NCBI GenBank assembly: GCA_003254925.1 | Contig: QANZ01014782.1 | Location: 1 to 64,000, forward strand | DNA: 64,000 nucleotides | Direction: 5' to 3' | Source of the DNA: Chamaecrista fasciculata | Lineage: Eukaryota; Streptophyta; Magnoliopsida; Fabales; Fabaceae | Shown here: piece after piece, positions 31,188 through 44,295 of the stretch | Numbering within the stretch: the stretch's first letter is position 1 | Layout: every line of letters starts with the position of its first letter | Notes under the pieces: model-generated | Told to the model about the DNA's origin: nothing | The model's input: the letters and a program-made list of their open reading frames with translations, nothing else | Database searches by the model: none | Translations under genes and position numbers: made by a program

Positions 31188-31613
31188 CTAGAGGACACCA
31201 ATCTGGGTAAAGAGACCCCAATTATCCTTCCCCCCTCTCCAAGCCACTTTGTCACCTCCATTGCTATCCACTGGCGGGAAACTAGAAGCAAGATTCATAC
31301 AATCCCTAGTAGAGAGATAGATGTGGAGATACTCCCAATCCCAATCACCCTCACTGTTGGTAAAAGATTGGACTGACCGATCCAAATCATCAAGAGGAAT
31401 TGTGATTCTAGCATTGTTGATAAGGGGCTCACTACCCAACCACACATCAGTCCAGAATCTCGTTGTTCTGCCATCACGCACCAACCACTTTAAATTATCA
31501 TGAACATATTTCCAACATCTTCTGATGCCTCTCCAAGTGTTGGATTCAATTTGCTTCTTGGCCACAATAGGAACAGTGTTCGTTGCTGGAGATTGTGTTC
31601 TAGGGCCAATCAT
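31188..31613 (-). mobile_element. LINE (L1-type) C-terminal fragment
   Basis: The minus-strand open stretch contains the plant LINE post-reverse-transcriptase signature TWRGIRRCWKYVHDNLKWLV, DGRTTRFWTDVWLGSEPL. It covers the RT-linked C-terminal region only; no reverse transcriptase core and no poly-A tail are recognisable. Confidence 0.7.
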
Positions 31614-31619
31614 TTTATG

Positions 31620-34600
31620 TATATGTTTTGAACATATTGATTAATTTATGGAGATAAATTATGTTGTTATCATATTATTAGCATGTTTACTATGATAGCG
31701 TCCTTGATTAATTATGAGATAATTAATCTAAATCCGTCCCTGGTCGATTATTCTCGTGGGAGCGAGAATGAACTAAGACCAGCATGACCTCGGTGTATGG
31801 AGATACATGCACTAGATGCTTTACGAGAGTCATGGTGCATTATGTAAGGGGTTACAAGTTGTTGGACTGACCCTGAGAGTCCTGCATGGGTTTAGTCATC
31901 AGCTAGTCTCTCTTGTACACCTGTCACGATGCCTTAGACCTGAGGTCTTGATTATTCCGGCGTTGTAGTTGTCAAACTTTGGCCTAGTATAACGTTGCCC
32001 ATAGCAGGGTAGCCATAAGGGCTAGGTACGGGTTTGGTTGATTGCAGTGCTGAGGAATGTGGTTGACCAAGATGGGATTTTGTCCCTCATAGATATGAGA
32101 GATATCTAACTGGCGCCCTCGATGAGTCTGTCCAAGGAAAGAGTGGCCACTCAGTAAATTGGGACTAACTCAAGAAGATCGAGAAAGTTGTGGTTTGGAT
32201 TAAGGATGACTTTCCCATGCCTTATCCAAAACCAAGATATCGTGTGACGATAGGGTCTATGACAAGGTGGTACTAAGGTTAAATCGGTCATTTTGATAAA
32301 ACGATAACTCACGTGTTTTGGGTAGTCGTGATGGCTTGTTAGAGTCCGCTCTCGACTTGTGTGTCATAGGGATGGCTTGCTGCCAACTTCACGTGGGGCC
32401 TGCTGGGTCACACATGAGCAGGATCTGGACACCACTTAAAGGGACACGAATTAGGGTTAATTCGTGAGTCGCTCCGGTGACACAATTTAAGACATAGCTA
32501 AATGTCTGGGACACAAAGTCTTGTCTTAAATAAAATCTACGGTAATGATATTTAAATTTGTGAGACAAGTTTAAATATATTAATTGTTAAATAGTTAATG
32601 GGATTAATCTATTTACAATTATAATATTAGGGAATAATAAATTAGATAAGGTTCCTAAAAGTTAGGAGATTATTGATTTATTAAATTCACTAATATTAGG
32701 ATAATGAGAAAGGAGGGTGGCGCCTCTTTAGGATTGATTTTAATTAATGGAAATGTTTTATTAATTAAAGTCATGAATTTGAATTCAAGATTTGATCTTG
32801 AGATTCAAAATTTGAATTAAAGATATTAGGGTAATATTTTAATTCAAAATCATTGGAAGATAATAAGTTGGTTATAACTTCCTAAGAGTTAGGAATGTTT
32901 TTGATTTATAAAATTCCAAGAAAAGGAGGGGAAGATGGTGCATTGCTTTTGTGGGTCCAAGGGAAGATTTGATCTTCCATTTGATTCTCAAAAGATTGCA
33001 TTTTGAATTCAATTAAGATATTAAGGTAATATTTTAATTAAGAATTCAAGTCCTAAAATTATAATATTACTGTAATCTTATAATTTTATAATTTGATAAT
33101 CCATTAATTTAGGGATTCGCTAATTATAATTATCAAATTTCCCCAACTCTATATAAACCTAGGCAAGTCGACTTTCACAAGCTAATGCATAAGTGAGTTT
33201 TGCAATTTTCCTTTTGTGAGACAAGAGAGAAAAATCGGCTAGACCTAGACCTAGAGAGAGTGAGTCGAATTTTCTTCAAGAGTGAGAGGGAATTTGACTT
33301 GTTCAAGAACTAGGGTTTTGAGAGAGAAAACAAGAGTGCCTCTTGTTTCTTGTGCCACTTTCCTCTTAAGGTTCAAGAATTGTTCTTGAATTTTAAGAGC
33401 CGTAGATCGAGTTCCCTTGTTCTTTTGGAGAAAAGAACTGAAGGCTAGCACCTTGGTGCCACTAAACTGCTCGTGTGGATTACTGGCGGAGGAAGGACGC
33501 TTCAAGAGGACTTCTCAGAAACGCACCGTTCAACCGGATCGATTGAAACTCGTGAGGTATACCACTAACTTTACTGGTTTAAATTCATCTAGCAGATCCG
33601 TAGGGAAATCACTTTTGTTTTTGCGCCTGTTTTAATTAATCTTTATTTTTTTTCCGCTTCCGCTGCGCGCGCCGTGATTTCCCAACAGTGGTATCAGAGC
33701 CACGCTAGTTTTGAATTTGATACTGGTTTTGGTGAATTGTACATGTGATGTATGATGTGTGTTTACCGCTTTTAATCATATGTTTGGTTTCACGAAAATC
33801 CACCGAAAAGTTTTCCTTAAAAACTCAACCTATGGAAAAGGTGCAAATTTTATGTATATGATACATATAAAATCAATTGGATTGATTTAAAATATTTTCT
33901 TGAAATTTTAAGGCCTAAGTCGAAATCCCTATATAATTATAGTTAAAAATGTTTTAATTATAATATTGTGGGGTGGCTGAAAATTTATTAAAATTATGAA
34001 TTTTAAAATTTTTGGGGCAATAATTTAAAATTCTTGAATGCGATCCTTGATTTTATAATTATTGATACAAGGCCCAATTTCAAGAAAGGCATGTTAAAAT
34101 TGCACAAACCCTAATTGAACACATTTTAAAAATTGTTTTTGGTATGTGTTGGTGTATGCCGTGTTTGACATGAATTTGTGAATTGTTCATATGTGTTGTG
34201 TGGTGTTGGATATGGCTCTAGGGTTTTTGGTAAATACAGCCTGCGTGTCGTCTCCCTATACTCTGTTGTAATTTTACATTTTTTTTATACCTCAATGTAA
34301 CTGAGGTTTTTCCCAATGTAATTTTTATTTTTCTTTTTAGAAAAATTCTCTCATTGGCTTGAGAGGATTATAGGGTAGATGGGTCATATCTAAACACGGT
34401 GTGTTTTATGCATTTAGTTTTGTATGTGATGCAATGCGCTAGATGTATGCTTAGGGGTGCGAGTTTTAACATGCTGTATTTAAACTTTACACTACAACGT
34501 ATATGATACGAGTGTGGGATCTTGTATGAGATACAAAATCCGTGCATGCGTTTATATGTATGAGATACATGGGAAATAAACACATGGCACAACTCATTTA

Positions 34601-35505
34601 ATTTTAAAATTGGTTTTAAAATTAAATTAAAATGGAACCTTTTATAAATTAAACCCTTTTAAAAATCTTAAGTTTTAATGCCATCAATAAAACACCCTGT
34701 TAAAATCTTGTTCATCGTGGAGCGGTGATCGCCTACGCGACACGTATCTACCATGACCTTGAAGAGACACGGGTGAATGGGAGATTCAACGCAAAGCCTC
34801 ATTGAAATCTTGGTTTATTGAATGTGGTGATCGCCTACGCGACACGTGTTTAGTGGGCCTTGATGATATGGGGTTGGGCTTCGGCCTTGTTGTTTTGAGT
34901 CTAGCCATTCACAAGTTTTATTGTGTGACTTAATGGAGTTATCAAATCGGATTTGGACCTCAAGGCATTAGATGGGATAAACATGTCATAATAAGTATCA
35001 TATGATGATACAGTCCCATAAAGATCTAAGAGTCACATGAGATGTGATTGGTAAGAAGTTACCTACCTAAATAACCTAAGGGTGCATGATTGCCTACGCG
35101 ACGGTAAACTTTGGTGAAATATGGGTCTTAGCCACTAATAATAATTTTACTGGGTTTTATAAAATGGTGGATATATATATTTTTCTTGCTAATTAAACTT
35201 TTCATATCTTAATTGTAGAATCAATGGCAACCAATAGTTCATCACTATCACTGCGATCTATCCTTGAGAAGGATAAATTGACCGGGACTAACTTCCTTGA
35301 CTGGTTTCGAAATGTGAGAGTTGTTCTCACACAGGAGAGGAAGTTGTATGTCCTGGAAAACCTCATTCTCGAACAGCCTGCTGCCAACGCTCCAAGAGCA
35401 CAGAGAGATGCTTATGAGAAGCAACAAAGTGACTCTGTGGATGTTGACAAAAAATGCAACGAAAAAATATACAAGACCAAATTGGAAACTCAGCAAAAGA
35501 TATAA
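31620..35505 (+). mobile_element. Copia element 5' part: long LTR, primer-binding site, leader and gag start (fossil)
   Basis: TGGTATCAGAGCCACG at about 33688 is a tRNA-Met primer-binding site directly after a CCCAACA end, so roughly 31620-33687 is a long 5' LTR (it holds a TATATAAACC box near 33162). The leader runs to a copia gag start at 35224 (MATNSSSLSLRSILEKDKL, FLDWFRNVRVVLTQERKLYV). No protease, integrase or reverse transcriptase follows, and there is no 3' LTR. The fragment ends next to the SAMC 5' region and is broken. Confidence 0.75.
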
Positions 35506-36053
35506 GACCAAATTTGCACTTTGACCTCATAATTTTAATAAAAATTCTAAAATGGATCCAAAGTCCAAACTCATAATTGTCTAAAACCCTACCCATCCCT
35601 TAATTCTTCATGCCCAAACCCTGTCTCTTGGAGATCCATACCCATTGATACAGATCGTCATATTCGCCAAAGCAACTCATGCCCAAACCATAAACCCCGT
35701 CGATAGTAACGAAGAGAGGCCGCAACTGAGAGTGAAGCAGAAAACGCTGTGAGAGAAGTTGGAAAACGCTGCTTGTCGTCGTCGCTTCTCTTATAAATTT
35801 TTATTTGAGGTTAAGTCCGATTATTTGTGAAACAATTCTACATGTTCGTTTTTTATTTCTTGCTTTTACTTCTCGAGGATGACTAGAAGGAGAAGTTGTG
35901 TAATGGGTATTGCTTGGAAAGAATCTCAAGCTTATGATTAGCTAGCTAATTATTTTTGGTTATGTCAATTTATTGCCAGACGCCTGTACATATAATTTTC
36001 CATTGCTTATTGTGAACAAATGGATGCTTTTTATAGATACATTGACATCAAAG

Positions 36054-39000
36054 ATGTCGACATCCCAAAAGGATACACATAAGTTCTTCATGTCGATCAA
36101 TGAAGGAGAGAAAAAGCCATTTGACTTTTTACGTGTTGTGTATGGTAAGTATCTCCATTCTAATTAACACTTGTTTACATGCATTTGGAAACCTCTGATG
36201 TTCACATGTTTAGCCCAGTTTGTCTTGTTGCATCATAGACTACTCATGGGCCTGGCTGCTTGACTGTGCCAAACTTTGTGTTATTAATTTTAAGAAACTT
36301 GTTGTATTTTGCATCATAGACTACTCATGGAAGATATTGTGGCTTGTAATGAAAACATGCTTTAAGTCAATTACTTAGATATTTAAAATTTTTAAGTTGG
36401 ATTTTCTTAGAATTAAAAGTATGAACGAGAAGTACAGTTGATTATGTTCCTCTGAACAGTCTCTTTGAATATTTTCATAAATCATTTGCCTTATGGTAAT
36501 TTGGAAAACTCTGATTGGGAAAGTTTGTAAGGACAAACACTTTTCCAATAAGTTTGTATGCTTTTGTTCACTTGTGAAGGGTCTGTTTGAAGTCTTGTTC
36601 AAACTTACAAACCTACTAGTCTATATTCATCCCTGCCAAGTGCCAAGTAATCAGCAATATATCATTTCTCAACTCATTTTATACCCAGCATTCTACAAAA
36701 CTTTAAAGTGCACCAAAAGTTAGCCGGGGAACTGAGGCATTGAAATATTTCACCAAATAGCTCATAGTAATACATAGGGGATTTGGACATCTCATACTAT
36801 CCTAGTTCTCATCTGCACCCCAAATTGGTGTCCCTTTTTTTTTTGAGGTAGAAATTTTATAAGAAATTCAAACCTTAAAAACCTAAATTACTATATTAAA
36901 CATTTGCATACTAGATGTATCATATTGAATTAGTAACGATAACCACTGCGAGTACTGATGATTCCTCCTTGGTTTAGTTATGCTAATGTTCTTTCTAATT
37001 CCATGGTCCATAATCTTTCTTGGTTTTGCATCTGTTGCAAGAATTCAAATTGGTCATAAGTTTTATCTTTTCATATATTTCTTTAATTTTGACTATAATA
37101 ACGCTGTGCTGTATGGTCTGCTAATAAAAATTGCAGATGGGTGCATTGCTGGAGGTGTTGCTGGTGTTGTTGTAGAAACAGCTTTATATCCAATTGATAC
37201 TATTAAAACTCGATTACAGGTGGGTTAAGTATATTGTAGACAAAATCTTATTTCTACTTCAACTCTGTTAGACTTTCCTGCTAGGTATTAGAGGGAAAGG
37301 GAGGAAATGTTATACACGAAGCAGATGGTCCATACTACTTTACTGTGTGGCCACTGTAGGATGGCTAATATGGTAATACCATACTTCAATTCTGTGGGAA
37401 GTCATAAATATCAGTTATATAGTGTACCATTTGTGCTATCTTTTTGGATGAGATGTTGAACTTTGTTGAACTAGTGAACTTCGGGGTGCATTTGTGCCTG
37501 ATTGTTTGATAGTATTCACTTTTCATTTATTTCTTTTACTACAACCTTGTTTGTCCCTCAAAGTCAAACTTTGAGAGATTCTATTATAAAATTTTCACTT
37601 GCATATTTAATTATTTAATCACAACATATTTAACTTATTTGACTGTTTATCCCATAACAGGCTGCCCGTGGTGGAGGGAGAATCATTTTGAAGGGTCTAT
37701 ATTCTGGATTGGCTGGAAATATTGCTGGTGTTTTACCGTGAGTAGACTTGTTTCAGTTTTTTCACATATCCTATATCCTTTTTCAATGCTCAGGTCATCT
37801 TTTAAGGTTTATCTTTTTTGTCTGCTTTCACCTAGAATTATTCAGTGCCAAACTTGTTTAAATCAAAATAGTAATAAATTATAGGAATTCAAGCTAAGAC
37901 AGTGTCATGTAACTTCTATTACCTTTTAGGAGTTGACATAAAAGAGTTTTTTTGTCCTCGAATCATCCAATAGTACTTTTTTCAACTTCTCAGTTAAGAT
38001 ATTCTTAAAATTTCTGATAAAAATGATCTGTACTGCATCTTTGGATTATGCATAAAAATAAGTGAAGAGTGTAGAAGCAATCATCCACTTATATTTCTGA
38101 ACATTGAACTATCCCCAGATACTTCAAAATCCTGTGTGGTAACGTCTCCTATATATTCTGTATTTTATGGTGGTCCTTCCCTAATTGAAAATTATATGGT
38201 GCTTATGCCTGATAGACCACTCTCTCTCCAACTCTACTCAGAGCCTCTGCAATTTTTGTTGGTGTATACGAACCCACTAAGCAGAAACTGCTAGCATCGT
38301 TCCCTGAAAATCTCAGCGCCTTGGCTCATCTTGTAAGTTGGCTCTTTAACTAAGTGAATGTGTTTGTTTTAATTTTAGCAATATCTAGCACACAATTTTC
38401 ACTGTAGAAATTTTTGTGATGATAACATTAAAGTGAGCCAAAATAATTCCTAGATTATATAAAGTAATGCATGAGCGAAAGTGAAAGAGCATCAATGCTT
38501 TCTTTTATATGTGATGATGTGAAAGACACCTCCAAAGCATCTATCGAACATGTATATTATAGTTATGACTTATGATGATAACATTTCATCCTGGGAAACC
38601 TATTTAAAAATGTATAGTTTTTTTTTCCATGTTTGCTAAAAATGAGATGACATTCAAAATTAATAAAATTGCATTAGAAAAAGTGTTGTAGCATCCCATT
38701 AACAATGAGATGACATTCAAAAAATGAGATGACATTCAAAATTAATAAAATGAGATGACATTCAAAGTGTTGTAGCATCCCATTAACAAAATTACTGATA
38801 GACTATTAGAAAATTATTAGAAAAAGCAGGTAAAAATATAGATCAGAAAAGAATTTTCCAAACATAATTTTATAGCTTTGAGCCTTCTACAACTAAAAAT
38901 ACTAGAAGTCAAAATCAAAGCACACCACAGAAATGCTTAGACTTAGGAACATTTTGTCCTCTATAAAAAACCAAATGATTTGGCTTTATACAGTTAGGAG

Positions 39001-42000
39001 CATATTGGAAGGAAACAGTCAATAACTAATGCACTGAAATTAAAATTTTCAGCTCATTGTCCATTATTCTATGTCTCATTTTTAGTTACTCAATTGCAAT
39101 TTCTATTTGAGGATCTGTTTGCACACATGAAGCTTTCACTTTACTTTCAATGAAGAAATTGACCAATGAACAAATGATAATCTTTTAGGCTTGCCATGCT
39201 ATTGTTACCTAAGATATATTTTCTTAATATATATATATATATATATGTATATATTTAAGGTGAACGCATTCAGACTGAAGGGCTCACAAACAGTTTCAAC
39301 ATTGTACTCAAGACTGATTTCTAAATCCGAAATTATGTTATTAGAATAGTAGGACATAAAATGAACCTTATGAACTTTACCTTGGGTGCACTACTGGAGT
39401 GGTTACTCTATTTTTAATGTCATTTCACTTTCCTAAATACTTACTATCTTATTCCAAAAAAACCTATAAATTATATTTATAAATGACCTATAAATGTATA
39501 ATTAATCAAACAAAGTAGTGAGGTAAGTGGTAAGTAGTTTAGATTTTTATCACATTAGCACCAAGCTTAACCTGATTGTGTTTCCACAAAGCAGATTGAC
39601 TTGGTTAAACCTGAATTGATGATGATATGTATTTCATTTTGTAATTGTAATAGTCCTAAGCTTAACATAGGCTGCAGGTGCTATTGGAGGTGCGGCTTCA
39701 TCTATTGTTCGTGTTCCAACTGAGGTAACTTGTTTTGTTTCTTACACTGCCATTTTTTGAGCTTTCTTGGACTTTGAATTAATTCAAATCTTTATAGGTC
39801 GTTAAGCAAAGAATGCAAACCGGACAATTTAGTTCAGCTCCTGCTGCTGTCCGTCTTATTGTTGCCAAGGAGGGTTTTAAAGGTCTTTATGCGGTATGTA
39901 GTATTTAGTTGCAATTTCTACATTGTACTTTTTTTTTTTGAACAAAAATTTCTACATTGTACTTAAGTATTGACCATTTAATTATTTGTCTATTACTCCT
40001 GTGTAGGCAGATGATTATTACATTTAACTTGTTCTTATAGATATTCATATCACCATTGTGGAAAGAAAAAACGTTAGGTTAGTCTATGTCATAGTGGGTA
40101 CTGAGTATGAATAAAATATGGAGTTCTCTGCAATGCAGGATGACTGCTGTGCCATTTTTTGTTTGAATGATCTTTTTGAATATTATGCATTTGCAAACTG
40201 CATATTGTATTTGATTTGTTCCTCTTATACTGTGTTTTTCCTGATATTGCAGGGGTACGGATCCTTCTTGTTGCGAGATTTGCCATTTGATGCCATACAA
40301 TTTTGCATTTATGAGCAGCTCCGGATAGGGTATAAACTAGCGGTAATAACATGGATGAGGTGTCTATATCATATGGATCTGCACTAATGTTTCAATTAGG
40401 GTTAAATAGCTACAAAAGAAACTTTCAGTTTATAGAAACATATGCATTGAAGAATATAACATAAAAGTAAGAGAATTATGGTCACTAGAGCATTGCCATT
40501 GAATATAAATTACTTATGGGATTTTTTTTTGTCACTGTGTAGAGTATCTATGCTGATTAGCACTGTAGAATTAGCAATTGATCATTATTTTCTTTGCTTT
40601 CTCTGCAGGCAAAAAGAGATCTGAATGATCCAGAGAATGCTATGCTTGGTGCTTTCGCTGGTACTTCAGATACATTAACAGTTTTTTTTATTGAACTTGA
40701 AAGTAACATGATTATTTGATTTGGTGGTTCCTCTGTCTATTTATGCTTCTGCCTGGTTTCCGGTGTTCATGTCAAATAGTTACAGGGTTTCATCTGACTT
40801 CCGCAAAATTTTCTAGCTGGACTATGGTGAAGGACTAATCATTAATGTTCACTCTTAATTTAGGTTCTCATAGGAGGCTAGGAAATGAAAATTGGAAGCC
40901 AAATCAAAATAGTATGAGTGAGAAGTGTTTTCTTAGTTGTGGCTCAGTTATTAGCATTTATGCCTTAAGGTATAGGACTGTAAAACTTTGCTAAGAATAG
41001 AGTATGGTGTAGAAAGGTCGAAGACAGAAAAACTAGTGTTTGCTCGGCCAACAGTAAGACCATGAGAAAATAAATCAGAATATCAACATAGAATTTTTTT
41101 GTTAAGAAGACCTTTCAGAATGTGATCTGTGTTATACTAGAGGAATTCTTCAGTTGGAAATTATATATAAAAGAATAAAAATTTACAGAGAATGAAGTGA
41201 TATTCTCAAGAAAGTTCCCTGAATTGGTGATGTACAAAACACCTGGAGAGATACCTCACGATAAAACTCACAATCATCTATGAATGTCACAGCTAAAACT
41301 TTCAATAAAAAATCAAACATGTCAGTAAAACACGTGAAGAATTCCAAGACAGGTAGTGTTACATTAATTTCTGAACTTGAAGCCAAACCTTAACGTCACC
41401 TCTTATCTTGTGCTGTAAACGATCATGCCTTTCTGTGTTCACTGCCATCTGATTATTCGGTTTGTGTTGTTGCTTTTTCTCTATTTTATACCACAAGAGT
41501 TACATTTCTTGATTTCTTTTGTTTCCAATTAAATTTCTTGGAATCCTTGTCCTTTCAGTGTCCTCACTAAATGTGATGAAGAGAAGCAAAATTGCTATGA
41601 ACATGCTTATTGAAGGAAGGCACAGTCCCATGAAAAGTGCATATCTATGAGGCACAGATATAAACACAAACATGGACATGCTGACACGTTAAATTCTCAA
41701 AAGACTTAACATGACACGATATATATTATAATTCCAACAGTGGACAAAAAATGAAGAGACAATCAATGTTCCATAGATTTTGATGAAAGCTTCAAAATTA
41801 TAAAGGTCATGTGTCAATTTTTTCTATTTCGTATGCCCATATTTAAAATACCATATACGAAGTACACAAGCAAAATATTTCGTAAAAGAACATAGTTGAA
41901 GAAGCTATTTAAGAATTAACTTCATTTTGCTCTCCAGTCTTCACCAGTGTTGTTGTCTTCATCAATAAATATGACATTCTCCAACTCTGTTTCATCAAGA

Positions 42001-43092
42001 GAAAGGTTTGCAACTTTCATTACTCCATGATCATTGTGGAATGTGTATCCAAGCCGTGTCATCCCATATTAGCATGTTGATGCCCTTTTTTTATTAATTT
42101 CACGCTTTGTCAGAGTCACAAAAATGGTTTCAAATTCTGACACTTATGGACATGTGGGGAATGGATCCTCTGCTGTAAAATTGTGGTGCTGTCATGCTGT
42201 TCATCAAATCTACATGGTTAATTTTTCATCTAATGGCTCATATTGTTTCAACCCAAAACACATAAATTTTTGAAAGCTGAAATTAACACAGACATTATGG
42301 ACAGCACCACAATTATACAGCAGAGGATCCATTTCCGGACATGTGTGGGCGCATGTTGTATGCGTGTCGTATTGTCCAATACATGTCTGTGTCTGATACA
42401 GCAACACTCCCTCAAAATGCATTGTCTGTGCTTTCTAGGTGCATATTAAGCCTATTTTATGTTTGACAATTTGCTACCCCATAGTATAACTTTAGCTGTG
42501 ACTGCTAATTTATTTCTTAACTGGTTGAGCTGCAAGTTAACAAAAGCTTCCTTTTAGGTGCTGTAACTGGAGCAGTTACAACTCCTCTTGATGTTGTAAA
42601 GACCAGACTGATGGTTCAGGTTCAGATAATAAACATTTCCTTCTCTTATTACTCAACAGAAGATTTTTTAGTTTAATGGGTGTGGTTTTATTTTTTATTT
42701 AACATTTGCTCTCACACAAAGCAGGGATCACAAAACCAGTACAAAGGCATTTGTGATTGCGTGAGCAAAATAATCAAAGAAGAAGGAACTCAAACCCTTT
42801 TTAAGGTATGATGTGATCATTACTTTCAAGTCAGTGTTAACAACTTGACATTTTCATAGTTCTCCATAATTCCCTTTGTTTCTGTTATAAGCATATTCCA
42901 AAAAACAAGCTGAGGCACATCTTTATTTTCCCTTTTTCTCTTTCTAAGGGCATGGGGCCTAGAGTTTTGTGGATTGGGATTGGAGGTTCAATTTTCTTTG
43001 GTGTTCTTGAGAAGACAAAGCAAATTCTGGCTCAAAGGCACCGACAAAATGATGCTAAGAAGCCAATTTCTTCTGGGGAAAAAATGAGCTGA
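36054..43092 (+). CDS. SAMC: S-adenosylmethionine carrier, mitochondrial/plastid inner membrane (SAMC-like)
   Basis: Eleven coding exons: 36054-36144, 37137-37219, 37661-37737, 38242-38332, 39671-39724, 39798-39893, 40253-40342, 40609-40660, 42558-42619, 42725-42805, 42949-43092. All have GT-AG borders and sum to 921 nt, 306 residues. It is a mitochondrial-carrier-family protein with three repeats and their signatures YPIDTIKTR (48-56), VPTEVVKQR (129-137) and TPLDVVKTR (220-228). Closest in memory to Arabidopsis SAMC1 (ETALYPIDTIKTRLQAARGG, AGAIGG, LRDLPFDAIQFCIYEQL, GPRVLWIGIGGSIFFGVLE). Known role: exchange of cytosolic SAM for organellar S-adenosylhomocysteine. The start at MSTSQKDTHKFF is chosen because TTTTTATAG just upstream is a good acceptor; an in-frame ATG at 36024 would add ten residues. 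GYGSF (165-169) replaces the GYRSF I recall in SAMC1. Upstream GT/AG sites suggest 5'-UTR introns. Intron 8 (1.9 kb) carries a repeat. Confidence 0.95.
38640..38790. repeat. Local direct repeats in SAMC intron 4
   Basis: GAGATGACATTCAAAATTAATAAAAT and AGTGTTGTAGCATCCCATTAACAA-type units occur two to four times in tandem, consistent with replication slippage. Confidence 0.6.
41640..42440. repeat. Degenerate MITE-like repeat in SAMC intron 8
   Basis: The left part (ACATGGACATGCTGACACGTTAAATTCTC) and right part (CGTGTCGTATTGTCCAATAC) share words with the GACACG MITE at 43592-43903. An internal inverted repeat pairs 42147-42200 with 42293-42345 (GGATCCTCTGCTGTA / TACAGCAGAGGATCC, TTGTGGTGCTGTC / GACAGCACCACAA). 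Boundaries are uncertain. Confidence 0.5.
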
Positions 43093-43591
43093 AGCTCTCA
43101 AGTTTTGTTTCTTCCATGTTTTCCTTTCATTTGCAGAGAACTCATTAAGTTTTTTTGACCTTAATTCTTATGATTCCATTTGTTGTGATAGTGCAGAACT
43201 GGAAGATGGTAATGGTACCCACTTAAATATGGAATAGTTTGCTTAAACACCATAGCAAAATGTAAGAATATGATTGATATATAGTATTAGTTTCCCATGC
43301 ATAAATAAGTATGTAAGTATTTATTTTTAATATTTAAAATAAAATAAAAGAGAATTTAAAAATTATTAATTTTTGTTTATATTATATTTTAGAATTTTAA
43401 TAATATAATAAAAATGAGAAGTTATTTAATATATATTTTGTAACTTTTTCAAGTTGTGGCTATCGAATTTGTCTGAAGAAATATATTATGTATGAATATT
43501 AGTTATTTATTTTCACGAAGAAACTTCATGTGTAAATATATATTTAAAATATATTATATTACTTTATATATATATATACACATATTCTTAA

Positions 43592-43903
43592 AAGCTATGA
43601 AGCATGGACATTGATACGGACACGGGACACGACACGAATACGCTGACACGTCAAATTCTTGAAATTATACGACACGATACGGCATATATTTAAATATATA
43701 AATAATTAAATATCTTTAAATTTTGATGAAATTCTAAAAATTACAGTATCTATTCATAATATATGTCATATGTGATATTATTTTCTATTTTTTGACACGA
43801 TAAAGTCACAAAAATTTGATGTTATATTCTAAAACTTATGAATATGTTACGTGTCTGACACGGCGACACGCTATCAAAATGAAGTGTCCATGCTTCATAG
43901 CTT
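43592..43903. mobile_element. MITE with 19-bp terminal inverted repeats
   Basis: The ends AAGCTATGAAGCATGGACA and TGTCCATGCTTCATAGCTT are exact complements. The 312-bp body is rich in GACACG words and non-coding. No confident target duplication, so the superfamily is unassigned. Confidence 0.7.
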
Positions 43904-44295
43904 AAAAGTGATAAAATCTTAGGATCTATAATCCTATCTTATGATTTGATTTATCTTATATTTTTCAATTCTAAGCAAGATCTTGACAGTGACAGTAACA
44001 AATTCACATTTTGGCTAATGTGGATTAATGTCATGTTTTAATTAATGTTGTGGAGAGAATGAATGTGATTTGATTAATTAATTCCAATATTTAATATATA
44101 TATATATTCATAATTTTAAATGTTAAATAATATATGTATCCATACAGAGGTCCCATATAAAAAAAATTATCATTTTAGAAACCTCTCTTGTAGATATACA
44201 GTGGCATGAACCACATCCTTTCATCAAAAACCCTCAAATCATATATCCCTTATACATAGAGATTCACAAGCATTCTTAAAATTTAAGAACACAAT

